Notes: generated from the sequence alone by a model not told the origin. Counted from the stretch's first letter, positions 6,675-12,803 are shown. The stretch: DNA of 17,554 nucleotides from an uncultured Hungatella sp. (GCA_910586845.1 CAJUJV010000006.1:20999-38552), one strand, 5' to 3'. Made by a program: numbers and translations.

Positions 6675-9053
6675 TTATGCCTTCTCCCAGAACATCCCCA
6701 CGGTCTGTGCCACATGATTTCTGTCTGTGATCTCGTAAGGCCACCATTCCCTTGGAAAGAGAATCTGGTACTCTTCCCGCAAAAACCGGTCATCCATAAG
6801 CAAAATGACGCCCTTGTCCTCCATGGTGCGGATCACCCGGCCCGCTGCCTGCATCACCTTATTCATACCCGGATATTGATAGGCATAATCAAACCCCTGT
6901 CCCTTCTTTTCGTCAAAATATCCTTTCAGAATCTCCTGCTCCGTACACACCATAGGCAGCCCTGTTCCCACTACCATGACTCCGATGAGGCGGTCTTCTT
7001 TCAGATCGATGCCCTCGGAAAAAATCCCTCCCATGACGCAGAAAGCCACCAGAGTCTCCTTTCCATCCCTCTCAAAGGTCTCAAGAAAGGCTTCTTTCTC
7101 CGCCTCATCCATGCGGCTGTTCTGGATGAGAAGGCAAAATCCTCTTCTCTCCAGTTCTTCTCCCCTCTCCTCCCACAGCTCCGACACCCGGCTCATATAC
7201 TGGTAGGAGGGAAAAAATACCATATAATTCCCTTTTTTCTGTCCTGCCACCTCCAGGATATAGGCGAACACTTTCTCATATTCTCTCCGGTTCCTTCTGG
7301 TATAACGGCTGCTCACATCTTTTGCCACCAGAAGCAGCCGGTTCTTCCGCGGAAACGGGGAATGGGCGTAGACCGCGTAGTCGTCCCGGTTGCCGCTGAG
7401 CAGTTCTTTATAGTAGAGTACCGGCAGAAGGGTGGCCGAAAAAAATATAGTGGCCCTTCCCCTGTCCATACACTCCTTCAGATGAGCCGCCGGATTCATG
7501 CAGAACAGTTTTACCATAAAACGGCCGTCCGGCAGCAGCTCCGAGTAAATCCGGTAGGCCTCGTCCATCCCCTCGAATGTACTGATAAAATCTCTGAGCT
7601 GAAAATAAAGATCCAGCACCAGATCCCTGTCCTCGAATTCCCGATGTTCGTCCATATAGGTCTCCAGCTCACCGAAGAGGGACATGACCGTAGACATGAC
7701 ATGATTGATGCTCTCGTGGATGACGTAACCTTCACTCTCCCGCTTCATCTCCAGAAGCTGTTTGTTGCACCGGTCCAGAAGCCTGGACACCTTCGGTGCT
7801 TTTCCCTTCATCACCTTTTTCACGGTCAGCACGTCTTCTTTTATGAGAACCGCGCTGTACATCTCTCTGCCTCTGGACACCAGGTTGTGAGCCTCGTCCA
7901 CCAGAAACAGATACTCCCCTGCCATGCCTTCGGAAAAATACCTTCTCAGCCTGGCATTGGGGTCAAATACATAATTATAATCACAGATGATGCCATCCAC
8001 CCAGTTGCTGATATCCAGGCAGAACTCAAAAGGGCACACCTGATATTCCCTGGCATACCGGATCACCGTATCTCTGGTAATGCCGAATTCCCGGTGGATG
8101 ATGTCATAGACCGCATCGTTTACCCGGTCATAATGGCCTTTGGCATAGGGACAGGCATCCGGGTTGCACTGGGGCGTATCCAGAAAACACACCTTATCCC
8201 TGGCCGTTATGGTCACGGTCCTCAGATACATCCCCCTGTCCCTTAAGACGGCAAAAGTCTCTTCGGCCACACTGCGGGTAATGGTCTTGGCCGTGAGATA
8301 AAAGAGTTTCTCCACATGGCCTTCCCCCATGGCCTTCAGCCCAGGATACACGACAGAGAGAGTCTTTCCCACTCCGGTAGGCGCCTGGATAAACAGACTG
8401 TGCTTTCTGGCAATGGACCGATAGACCGACACTGCCAGCTCCTTCTGTCCTTCCCTGTAAGGATAGGGGAAAGGCAGTTCTCTCAGGGACCGGTCCCTGC
8501 GCAGACCGTGCTCATACAGATACCTGGCCCATTTCACATACTCGTGGATAAGTCCCTGAAACCAGGTTTCCAGCTCTTCAAAAGACTGGTCTTTCTGAAA
8601 TCTTCGTATCTCCTCCGTCTCCAGATTACAGTAGGTTACCTGAATCACGGCTCCGGGAAGATTATGGTCATGGCAGTATATATATCCGTAACACCTGGCC
8701 TGAGCCAGATGAATCTCCACCGGCTCCGCGAGACGCCCCAGGTCCATATAGACTCCTTTGATCTCGTCGATGGTGACTCCTGACGGTTCTGTGATGATCC
8801 CGTCGGCACGGCCTTCAACGGCGATGCAAAACTCCCCCTCATCCACCACATGCTTCAGAGTCACCTCCGCCCGGTAGGAACTTCCCATGGATCTCTGGAT
8901 CTTCCGGTGGATCCGGCTTCCGGCTTCCATGGCATTCTTTGAGGAGGCGGCCAGCCTGCGGTTATCCAGATCACCGCTCTGGAGGACAAACTCTACCAGA
9001 TTGCGGACCGAGATCTCGATGGTTCGGACCACGTCTTTCTCATCTTCTGTCAT
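6675..9053 (-). CDS. RecB/Cas4-like nuclease fused to XPD/DinG-type DNA helicase
   Basis: A 792-residue protein with two parts. Residues about 40-180 look like a PD-(D/E)XK nuclease of the RecB/Cas4 type: H49 in RIHRK, D84 in GRADGI, E97 and K99 in IDEIKG, and Q118 to Y122 in QARCYGY. All catalytic motifs are kept. Residues about 195-792 are a superfamily 2 XPD/DinG-like helicase: Walker A APTGVGKT (224-231), DEAH (386-389), SAT (539-541), GGIFSEGIDL (675-684) and motif VI QAAGRVIR (735-742). Cysteines C289, C296, C301 and C340 are placed as in the iron-sulphur domain of this family. It should unwind DNA 5'-3' and cut single strands, probably in repair; the role is inferred from families. GGAGG and its own promoter (9119-9147) support the start. 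It appears monocistronic. Confidence 0.9.
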   Translation of the reverse strand: MTEDEKDVVRTIEISVRNLVEFVLQSGDLDNRRLAASSKNAMEAGSRIHRKIQRSMGSSYRAEVTLKHVVDEGEFCIAVEGRADGIITEPSGVTIDEIKGVYMDLGRLAEPVEIHLAQARCYGYIYCHDHNLPGAVIQVTYCNLETEEIRRFQKDQSFEELETWFQGLIHEYVKWARYLYEHGLRRDRSLRELPFPYPYREGQKELAVSVYRSIARKHSLFIQAPTGVGKTLSVVYPGLKAMGEGHVEKLFYLTAKTITRSVAEETFAVLRDRGMYLRTVTITARDKVCFLDTPQCNPDACPYAKGHYDRVNDAVYDIIHREFGITRDTVIRYAREYQVCPFEFCLDISNWVDGIICDYNYVFDPNARLRRYFSEGMAGEYLFLVDEAHNLVSRGREMYSAVLIKEDVLTVKKVMKGKAPKVSRLLDRCNKQLLEMKRESEGYVIHESINHVMSTVMSLFGELETYMDEHREFEDRDLVLDLYFQLRDFISTFEGMDEAYRIYSELLPDGRFMVKLFCMNPAAHLKECMDRGRATIFFSATLLPVLYYKELLSGNRDDYAVYAHSPFPRKNRLLLVAKDVSSRYTRRNRREYEKVFAYILEVAGQKKGNYMVFFPSYQYMSRVSELWEERGEELERRGFCLLIQNSRMDEAEKEAFLETFERDGKETLVAFCVMGGIFSEGIDLKEDRLIGVMVVGTGLPMVCTEQEILKGYFDEKKGQGFDYAYQYPGMNKVMQAAGRVIRTMEDKGVILLMDDRFLREEYQILFPREWWPYEITDRNHVAQTVGMFWEKA

Positions 9054-9118
9054 ATCTACTGCCTCCTCTCACCGGCTTCTCTCCCGTAGCTCTGTCCCGA
9101 AATCAGAACACTGGTTCT

Positions 9119-9147
9119 ATTATATCGGCTTCTCTGCCGGGATGCAA
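9119..9147 (-). promoter_or_regulatory. Promoter of the nuclease-helicase gene
   Basis: On the minus strand, TTGCAT (9142-9147) and TATAAT (9119-9124) are separated by 17 bp. It lies just downstream of the terminator that closes the preceding gene, giving the helicase its own transcript with a leader of about 60 nt. Confidence 0.7.
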
Positions 9148-9166
9148 GGTGCTTTTCCTATAGAAC

Positions 9167-9217
9167 AAAAAGCAGGGAGCCTGCCTTCCGATGCGCGGCG
9201 GCTGCTCCCTGCTTTTT
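9167..9217. terminator. Bidirectional-type Rho-independent terminator after the HPr-like gene
   Basis: A 14-bp perfect stem (9167-9180 with 9204-9217, AAAAAGCAGGGAGC/GCTCCCTGCTTTTT) encloses 23 nt. The run of T at its minus-strand end makes it the terminator of the HPr-like gene; T residues on the plus side would also allow termination in that direction. Confidence 0.85.
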
Positions 9218-9239
9218 GTACTGATATCTTTTTCTGTCT

Positions 9240-9482
9240 CTATGCCGCAGTACGCTTACCGGCGGCTCTCTTCTCTAACAAAGCTTCAAATTCTTCATTC
9301 TCTCCATCGAACTCTACAGTCAGAACCCTCTTCAGATCCAGGCTCAACACTCCCAAAATGGATTTTGCGTCAATTATAATGCGGTTATAGTAAATATCAA
9401 TATCAAAATCACATTTGGAGGCGGCTGCTACAAACTCTTTTGCATCTTCGATAGTAGGTAATAATATTCTTCTCTGTTTCAT
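9240..9482 (-). CDS. HPr-like protein without the phosphoryl-accepting histidine
   Basis: The protein has 80 residues, starting at ATG 9482 with AAGGAG 9 nt upstream. A longer in-frame start at 9611 would read through the promoter and is rejected. The sequence fits the HPr fold: LPTIEDAKEFVAAASKCDFD at the first strand and helix, then DAKSILGVLSLDL (38-50), matching the HPr segment around regulatory Ser46; S41 is the counterpart here. The active-site region that carries His15 in HPr (GLHARPA) is replaced by TIEDAKEF, and the whole protein contains no histidine, so it cannot act as a PTS phosphocarrier. Crh of Bacillus is a known HPr paralogue with the same loss and a retained serine, acting in catabolite control; a similar regulatory role is a reasonable inference, not shown. 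The gene stands alone with its own promoter, operator-like palindrome and terminator. Confidence 0.8.
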   Translation of the reverse strand: MKQRRILLPTIEDAKEFVAAASKCDFDIDIYYNRIIIDAKSILGVLSLDLKRVLTVEFDGENEEFEALLEKRAAGKRTAA

Positions 9483-9511
9483 AGTTTTCAACTCCTTATT
9501 ATTATGACGCA

Positions 9512-9529
9512 CAGCAAACAATTTTGCTG
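9512..9529 (-). promoter_or_regulatory. Stem-loop in the leader of the HPr-like gene
   Basis: A 7-bp stem (CAGCAAA 9512-9518 with TTTGCTG 9523-9529) with a 4-nt loop falls at the 5' end of the predicted mRNA (start near 9531). It could stabilise the transcript. The ribosome site is about 20 nt further on and free. Confidence 0.45.
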
Positions 9530-9537
9530 ATAGCTGT

Positions 9538-9566
9538 GTTATACCATCTTTCCGGAAAGATGTCAA
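9538..9566 (-). promoter_or_regulatory. Promoter of the HPr-like gene with an 18-bp palindrome in its spacer
   Basis: On the minus strand, TTGACA (9561-9566) and TATAAC (9538-9543) are separated by 17 bp. The perfect palindrome CATCTTTCCGGAAAGATG (9545-9562) fills the spacer and overlaps the -35 box by two bases, a typical position for a repressor operator. The regulator is unknown. Confidence 0.8.
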
Positions 9567-9669
9567 ATTTTGCATCCGGAGGAATTGATTCCCTTTTCTT
9601 GTGCAAAACACTGTCTCCTGATTTCTTAAAACCGCCTGTTTTTATGCAAAACAATCCTTATGATTTTTC

Positions 9670-9715
9670 AGGATGACCGGAAACATGCTGATTTTTTCAG
9701 CTGTTTTCCGATCCT
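9670..9715 (-). terminator. Imperfect hairpin after the folate cyclo-ligase gene
   Basis: A long imperfect stem-loop lies 9 bp after the stop codon: AGGAT (9670-9674) pairs with ATCCT (9711-9715), and the inner arms around GGAAACATGCTGA pair with TCAGCTGTTTTCC with small bulges. It lacks a proper T run on the minus side, so it may be a weak terminator or 3' stabiliser. Confidence 0.4.
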
Positions 9716-9724
9716 GAGCAGATA

Positions 9725-10333
9725 TCACTGCTGAATTTTGGTAAAAATCCCGTTTTCTGGTGCCTGCCCCGGCCAGCTTCCCTCCTCTGTGATCACCAGA
9801 TTCATAAGACAGTCTGTCGCCTCCACAGGGAGCCCGGCGCAGATCAGCCTCTCCCTGCACAGCGCCGCACGAAAAGCAGGTGAGAGCGGAAGATACCTGT
9901 CATAATAGCCTCCCCCGTATCCCAGCCGCCTTCCGTCATGACTGCAGGTCAGACAGGGTACTACCGCCAGGTCTATGTCCTCCGGCCGGATCTCCGGACA
10001 GTATTTTCCCGGCTCCCATATGCCGTAAGCACCTTTTTCCAGATCTTCGAATCCCATGATGCCATAGGCTTTCATAATCCCCTTATTCGTACATCTGGGG
10101 GCAGCCGCCGTCTTTCCATCCGCCAGAATCTTTCTGATCAGTTCTCTGGTATCAACCTCCCCGGCCCTGCTCACATATACGAACACCGCCTCTGCCCTTT
10201 TATAGACAGCACTTCCCAGGAGTTTTTCCAGAATCATCTGGTCCGCCCGCCGGCAGTACTGCCGGGACAGCCCTTTTCTTCTTTCCAGGATCTCTCTTCG
10301 GATCCGTTCTTTCTCACCTGCTATATTCTCCAT
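9725..10333 (-). CDS. 5-formyltetrahydrofolate cyclo-ligase
   Basis: A 202-residue cytoplasmic enzyme that uses ATP to convert 5-formyltetrahydrofolate to 5,10-methenyltetrahydrofolate, returning stored folate to one-carbon metabolism. Family motifs are clear: an N-terminal basic helix EKERIRREILERRKGL, GAYGIWEP (101-108) in the substrate region, and the signature GRRLGYGGGYYDRYL (135-149) near the nucleotide site, followed by GLPVEATD. The length fits the family (about 180-200). The start at ATG 10333 matches the usual N-terminus. A longer open frame to 10432 runs through repeated hairpin DNA and has no family support. The ribosome site is weak (GGGGATCAGGG). No convincing promoter lies directly upstream; the gene follows two tandem structured elements and a small-RNA candidate on the same strand. 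Confidence 0.92.
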   Translation of the reverse strand: MENIAGEKERIRREILERRKGLSRQYCRRADQMILEKLLGSAVYKRAEAVFVYVSRAGEVDTRELIRKILADGKTAAAPRCTNKGIMKAYGIMGFEDLEKGAYGIWEPGKYCPEIRPEDIDLAVVPCLTCSHDGRRLGYGGGYYDRYLPLSPAFRAALCRERLICAGLPVEATDCLMNLVITEEGSWPGQAPENGIFTKIQQ

Positions 10334-10345
10334 TACCCTGATCCC

Positions 10346-10429
10346 CAATCGAGTAGGGAAGACTTTTCCCCTACTCGCCGTGCCGGGGGCGGGCCGCTTT
10401 AGCGGCATACTCCACTCCGCCCCCGTGTA
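10346..10429. repeat. Structured palindromic element, unit 1 of a tandem pair
   Basis: The unit opens with CAATCGAGTA and has two structures in series. The first is a 9-bp hairpin, CGAGTAGGG (10350-10358) with CCCTACTCG (10369-10377). The second is a 9-bp outer stem, CGGGGGCGG (10384-10392) with CCGCCCCCG (10417-10425), that holds an inner stem GCCGC-TTTA-GCGGC (10393-10406) and the unpaired ATACTCC. It resembles a REP/BIME-type intergenic repeat. No coding capacity is likely. Confidence 0.75.
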
Positions 10430-10515
10430 CAATCGAGTAAGGGAGGCTTTTTCCCTACCCGTCGCGTGGCCCCCGTGCCGCTGACAGGCGGCAATACTCC
10501 TTTCGGGGGCCTGCC
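10430..10515. repeat. Structured palindromic element, unit 2 of a tandem pair
   Basis: The second copy starts 84 bp after the first with the same CAATCGAGTA and the same order of parts. It has a degenerate first hairpin (CGAGTAAGGGA 10434-10444 against TCCCTACCCG 10452-10461), then an 8-bp outer stem GGCCCCCG (10468-10475) with CGGGGGCC (10504-10511). That outer stem holds an inner stem TGCCGC/GCGGCA (10476-10481 with 10488-10493) and ATACTCC. The stem sequences differ from unit 1 but pairing is kept, suggesting selection on structure. Confidence 0.72.
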
Positions 10516-10518
10516 CAT

Positions 10519-10545
10519 AAAAAGTCCCGGCATCTGCCGCCGGGA
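10519..10545 (-). terminator. Rho-independent terminator of the small-RNA candidate
   Basis: A 7-bp stem TCCCGGC (10525-10531) with GCCGGGA (10539-10545) is followed on the minus strand by C and five T (10523-10519). It ends the transcript from the promoter at 10672-10700 just before the structured repeats. Confidence 0.75.
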
Positions 10546-10665
10546 TCTTTTGTCTCTTATTGTTTAAATCATTTCTTAATCCACAGCAAAAATGATTGCC
10601 TGTTTTATACGGTCCGACCTCTTGCTTACAGCAATGGAAACCTCTGCATCGCAGAAGATCATGAT
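10519..10665 (-). ncRNA. Candidate small RNA upstream of the folate cyclo-ligase gene
   Basis: A near-perfect promoter and an intrinsic terminator on the minus strand bracket about 147 nt with no recognisable gene. Predicted helices are CUUCUGC/GCAGAGG near the 5' end and AAUCAUUU/AAAUGAUU (plus strand 10567-10574 with 10590-10597) with a 15-nt loop. A 30-codon frame starting MIMIFCDAEV begins at about the predicted transcription start and has no usable ribosome site, so a peptide is less likely than an RNA. I do not recognise the family. In proteobacteria, 6S RNA precedes the same folate enzyme, but the fold seen here does not clearly match 6S RNA. Confidence 0.5.
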
Positions 10666-10671
10666 CATACC

Positions 10672-10700
10672 ATTGTATCCGGCCGGCAATCTGTTGTCAA
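10672..10700 (-). promoter_or_regulatory. Strong promoter of the small-RNA candidate
   Basis: On the minus strand, TTGACA (10695-10700) and TACAAT (10672-10677) are 17 bp apart. The predicted start is near 10665. No gene of ordinary size follows before the terminator at 10519-10545. Confidence 0.75.
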
Positions 10701-10745
10701 GTTTTTTCAATAACAAAGGCAGGCAAAAAACAAGCCAAAAAAAAG

Positions 10746-10774
10746 TTGACATCCCGTCCCATCTGTAGTATACT
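10746..10774 (+). promoter_or_regulatory. Promoter of the tRNA-Trp gene
   Basis: TTGACA (10746-10751), a 17-bp spacer and TATACT (10769-10774) lie about 32 bp upstream of the mature tRNA 5' end. Confidence 0.8.
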
Positions 10775-10805
10775 ATTTCTTGCGTGTGACAGACAAGCCA
10801 TATAA

Positions 10806-10876
10806 AGGGGAATAGTTCAATGGTAGAGCAGCGGTCTCCAAAACCGTAGATGGGGGTTCGAGCCCCTCTTCCCCTG
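10806..10876 (+). tRNA. tRNA-Trp (anticodon CCA)
   Basis: The sequence folds into a full cloverleaf: acceptor AGGGGAA/TTCCCCT, D-stem GTTC/GAGC, and anticodon stem GCGGT/ACCGT with loop CTCCAAA and anticodon CCA. The T-arm loop is TTCGAGC and the discriminator base is G. The 3' CCA is not encoded (GGT follows). The gene is a single transcription unit with its own promoter and terminator and reads UGG codons. Confidence 0.96.
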
Positions 10877-10886
10877 GTCGGAAAAG

Positions 10887-10919
10887 ATATCTCATGATCC
10901 GTTCATGAGATATTTTTTT
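10887..10919 (+). terminator. Rho-independent terminator of tRNA-Trp
   Basis: A perfect 11-bp stem ATATCTCATGA (10887-10897) with TCATGAGATAT (10903-10913) is followed by a run of T to 10919. It lies 10 bp after the tRNA. Confidence 0.92.
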
Positions 10920-10964
10920 GTATGTTCGCGGGGCCCGGAAGAATATGATCGCGAAAGCGGCCCC

Positions 10965-10989
10965 GGCAGGGGAAAAAACCTCCCCTGCC
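10965..10989 (-). terminator. Hairpin after the SEDS-like gene
   Basis: GGCAGGGG (10965-10972) pairs with CCCCTGCC (10982-10989) over a 9-nt loop, 19 bp past the stop codon of the SEDS-like gene. The minus-strand side continues with GGGGCC rather than T, so it is only a possible terminator. Confidence 0.4.
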
Positions 10990-11007
10990 TTCATTGCACA
11001 GGCCCGC

Positions 11008-12414
11008 TCAGGGCTGAAGATGACTTTCCCGCTTCTCCACCCGGATCACATAAGCTCCGATCTGTATTCCCTGTCTTTTCCCTTCTTTTCCATGCTCCTG
11101 CGCCCCACTGTCCCACACCAGCCTCCGATAACGGTAAATACTGAGAAGGATTCCCAGGATAACATAGATCACCATGGTATGGATCCCTCCATAGGACAGA
11201 AACGGGATTCCCCCGGAATAGGTCAGTCCGATCCCTGCATTGTACAGTATATTCTGGACTGTCTCCGCTGCCAGGACCGCGGCACATCCGATACCTGTCA
11301 GTCGGCCCAGGCTGTTTTTCTCCCGGATGGCCATGGAAAACAGGTAAAAGAAAAATGCTCCGTATATACCGCACAGTACCATGGTCTTGCCCAGACCCAG
11401 GATGATGGCGGACTGAAGCAGCATGTACCCTCCCGGGATCCCGCAATGGTTCCAGAACTCCAGGAGCCCTTTCTGCCCCAATACTCCGTATGTATTCCTG
11501 TTCATGGACAGAACCGATATGATTTTTCGGATGTTGTATGTAAAATATCCGGCTTCATTGGCATAAGCCTCGGGATAAAACAGCACTTTAAGCCTTCTTA
11601 TCTGATAGGACCGGAGCCCGGAAAGAAGCAGAAGACACGCTCCCCCGACCAGCACCGGCGCCATAATCAGCCCTGCTCTCCTGGACACGCCGAACCAGTC
11701 TTTCCACAGAGCCATGAGAAGCATGACTCCGCATGCCGCCACCGCATTGGCCGTGATGCTGAATCCTCCGCCGACAAACTTTGTCCCTGTGATAAAAGCT
11801 GCAGCGATCCATAAAAATCCCGCTGCGATGCCTCTGTATCCCCTGCCTCTTCTCCTCCACAGGATGCCGCCGTAAACCGGTACGAAGAGATACATCATAT
11901 ATTTCAGATAGCCGTATGCTCCGTTTTCCCTGGGAAAAATATCCAGACTGCAGATGACCACGATTCCTCCCAGAAAGCACACGCCCATAAGGTCTCCATA
12001 ATTTCCCAGGATACTGTAATCGCACAGACACACTCCCGTCATAAGCGCCAGCCCGGCGGCCGTGTAGATACACTGCCTGATAAAAGCTCCCTCACTGCTG
12101 CCGGCCATATCCTTAAGCCCGTAAAAACAGACATACTGGATAATCAGGCCCAGGATGCTGAAAGCCGCGATCCATCCCAGAAGCTTCCAGTCCATGTCCG
12201 GGCGGTGGATCCGGTCCAGTCCCTCTCCTGTCTCCACCGGATCTCCCATCTGACGCACTGCTTCCCTTCGGGCCTCTTCTCTGGTCATGCCCCGGCTTTC
12301 ATACATCTGAGTCTGGTCTTCGATGTGATCCCTGATCTCCTTCACCGCCATGGCCCTGGCCCGGCTGTTCCTGATCTGTGCGGACAGGATCTCCAGATAC
12401 TTATCCATTTCCAT
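11008..12414 (-). CDS. SEDS (FtsW/RodA/SpoVE-like) membrane protein with N-terminal prefix domain, probably non-catalytic
   Basis: A 468-residue protein. Residues 1-72 form a soluble helical region (VKEIRDHIEDQTQMYESRGM, EEARREAVRQMGDPVETG, HRP) like the prefix domain often found in PadR-linked membrane proteins. Residues about 75-430 are polytopic and end in GGIPFLSYGG (401-410), the SEDS signature near the last segments. SEDS proteins polymerise peptidoglycan glycan strands from lipid II. Where RodA/FtsW read roughly DPxxDPxGxGY, this protein reads YPEAYANEAGY (280-290), so the catalytic Asp aligns with Y284. The usual PEAHTDFIFA motif is also missing. Loss of polymerase activity is therefore inferred. 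It overlaps padR by 14 bp, with GGGAGGGG inside padR as its ribosome site. ATG 12408 is an alternative start. Confidence 0.82.
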   Translation of the reverse strand: MEMDKYLEILSAQIRNSRARAMAVKEIRDHIEDQTQMYESRGMTREEARREAVRQMGDPVETGEGLDRIHRPDMDWKLLGWIAAFSILGLIIQYVCFYGLKDMAGSSEGAFIRQCIYTAAGLALMTGVCLCDYSILGNYGDLMGVCFLGGIVVICSLDIFPRENGAYGYLKYMMYLFVPVYGGILWRRRGRGYRGIAAGFLWIAAAFITGTKFVGGGFSITANAVAACGVMLLMALWKDWFGVSRRAGLIMAPVLVGGACLLLLSGLRSYQIRRLKVLFYPEAYANEAGYFTYNIRKIISVLSMNRNTYGVLGQKGLLEFWNHCGIPGGYMLLQSAIILGLGKTMVLCGIYGAFFFYLFSMAIREKNSLGRLTGIGCAAVLAAETVQNILYNAGIGLTYSGGIPFLSYGGIHTMVIYVILGILLSIYRYRRLVWDSGAQEHGKEGKRQGIQIGAYVIRVEKRESHLQP

Positions 12415-12742
12415 AGATCTCCCCTCCCATCACCTGACAGACTGCCTTCTCATAGGCCTCCCACTCTTCCTTTTTCCTCCTCAGCTCTCTGCGTCCTTCC
12501 CCCGTGATCTGATAGTATCTGCGGATCTTCCCGCCTGTCTCCTTCTCGTAGGACACCAGCTGATCTCTGGCTTCCATCCCGTGGAGCAGCGGATAGAGCG
12601 TTCCTGCTTTCAGTTCAAACACATGGTTCGATCTCTGCTGCAGAGCCTCTATCATCTCATAGCCGTACATGTCTCTCTCCGACAAAAGCTGCAGGAGCAG
12701 CATAGCCGTGTTGCCGGATAGCTGATTCTTGTCCGATGCCAA
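12401..12742 (-). CDS. PadR-family transcriptional regulator (TTG start)
   Basis: A 113-residue winged-helix protein with the PadR layout: NTAMLLLQLLSERDMYGYEMIEALQQRS as the helix-turn-helix start, FELKAGTLYPLLHGMEARDQLVSYEKE as recognition helix and wing, and GKIRRYYQITGEGRRELRRKKEEWEAYEKAV as the wing end and C-terminal dimer helix. No ATG is available at the N-terminus; translation should start at TTG 12742, 6 nt after AAGGAGGG. PadR proteins repress membrane-stress and transporter genes. Here the regulated gene is the overlapping SEDS-like gene, and the consensus promoter carries a 21-bp palindrome in its spacer, so autoregulation is likely. The inducing signal is unknown. Confidence 0.92.
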   Translation of the reverse strand: MASDKNQLSGNTAMLLLQLLSERDMYGYEMIEALQQRSNHVFELKAGTLYPLLHGMEARDQLVSYEKETGGKIRRYYQITGEGRRELRRKKEEWEAYEKAVCQVMGGEIYGNG

Positions 12743-12774
12743 CAGAATCCCTCCTTCTCAATATGATATTCTAT

Positions 12775-12803
12775 ATTATATATAGATTATCTATATATGT
12801 CAA
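12775..12803 (-). promoter_or_regulatory. Consensus promoter of the padR-SEDS operon with an internal palindrome
   Basis: On the minus strand, TTGACA (12798-12803), 17 bp and TATAAT (12775-12780) match sigma-A consensus exactly. A perfect 21-bp palindrome of ATATATAGAT arms around a central T (12778-12798) fills the spacer and touches both boxes, the expected site for PadR autorepression. Confidence 0.85.

Noticed and set aside
6666..8246. A 526-codon plus-strand open frame
   Set aside because: It lies opposite the nuclease-helicase gene, whose motifs are complete; the frame is rich in His, Pro and Gln without any motif, as expected of an antisense shadow.
9483..9611. N-terminal extension of the HPr-like protein to 9611
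   Set aside because: The extension would read through the -35/-10 boxes and palindrome; ATG 9482 has AAGGAG at the right spacing.
10334..10432. N-terminal extension of the folate cyclo-ligase to 10432
   Set aside because: The extra 33 residues are translated from hairpin repeat unit 1 and match nothing in the family; ATG 10333 gives the usual N-terminus.
10346..10515. CRISPR array or attC-type cassette sites
   Set aside because: Only two units occur, with no constant repeat and variable spacer pattern, and no cas or integrase gene is nearby.
10570..10664. A 30-codon peptide (MIMIFCDAEV...) in the small-RNA candidate
   Set aside because: It would start at or next to the predicted transcription start with no ribosome site, and a frame this short is expected by chance.
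10519..10665. Firm assignment of the small RNA as 6S RNA
   Set aside because: Position before the folate gene is suggestive, but the 5' and 3' ends do not pair into the long closing stem and no central bubble could be drawn, so the RNA is left unnamed.
10918..11814. A 298-codon plus-strand open frame after the tRNA
   Set aside because: It begins inside the tRNA terminator region and is antisense to the SEDS-like gene; no domain is visible.
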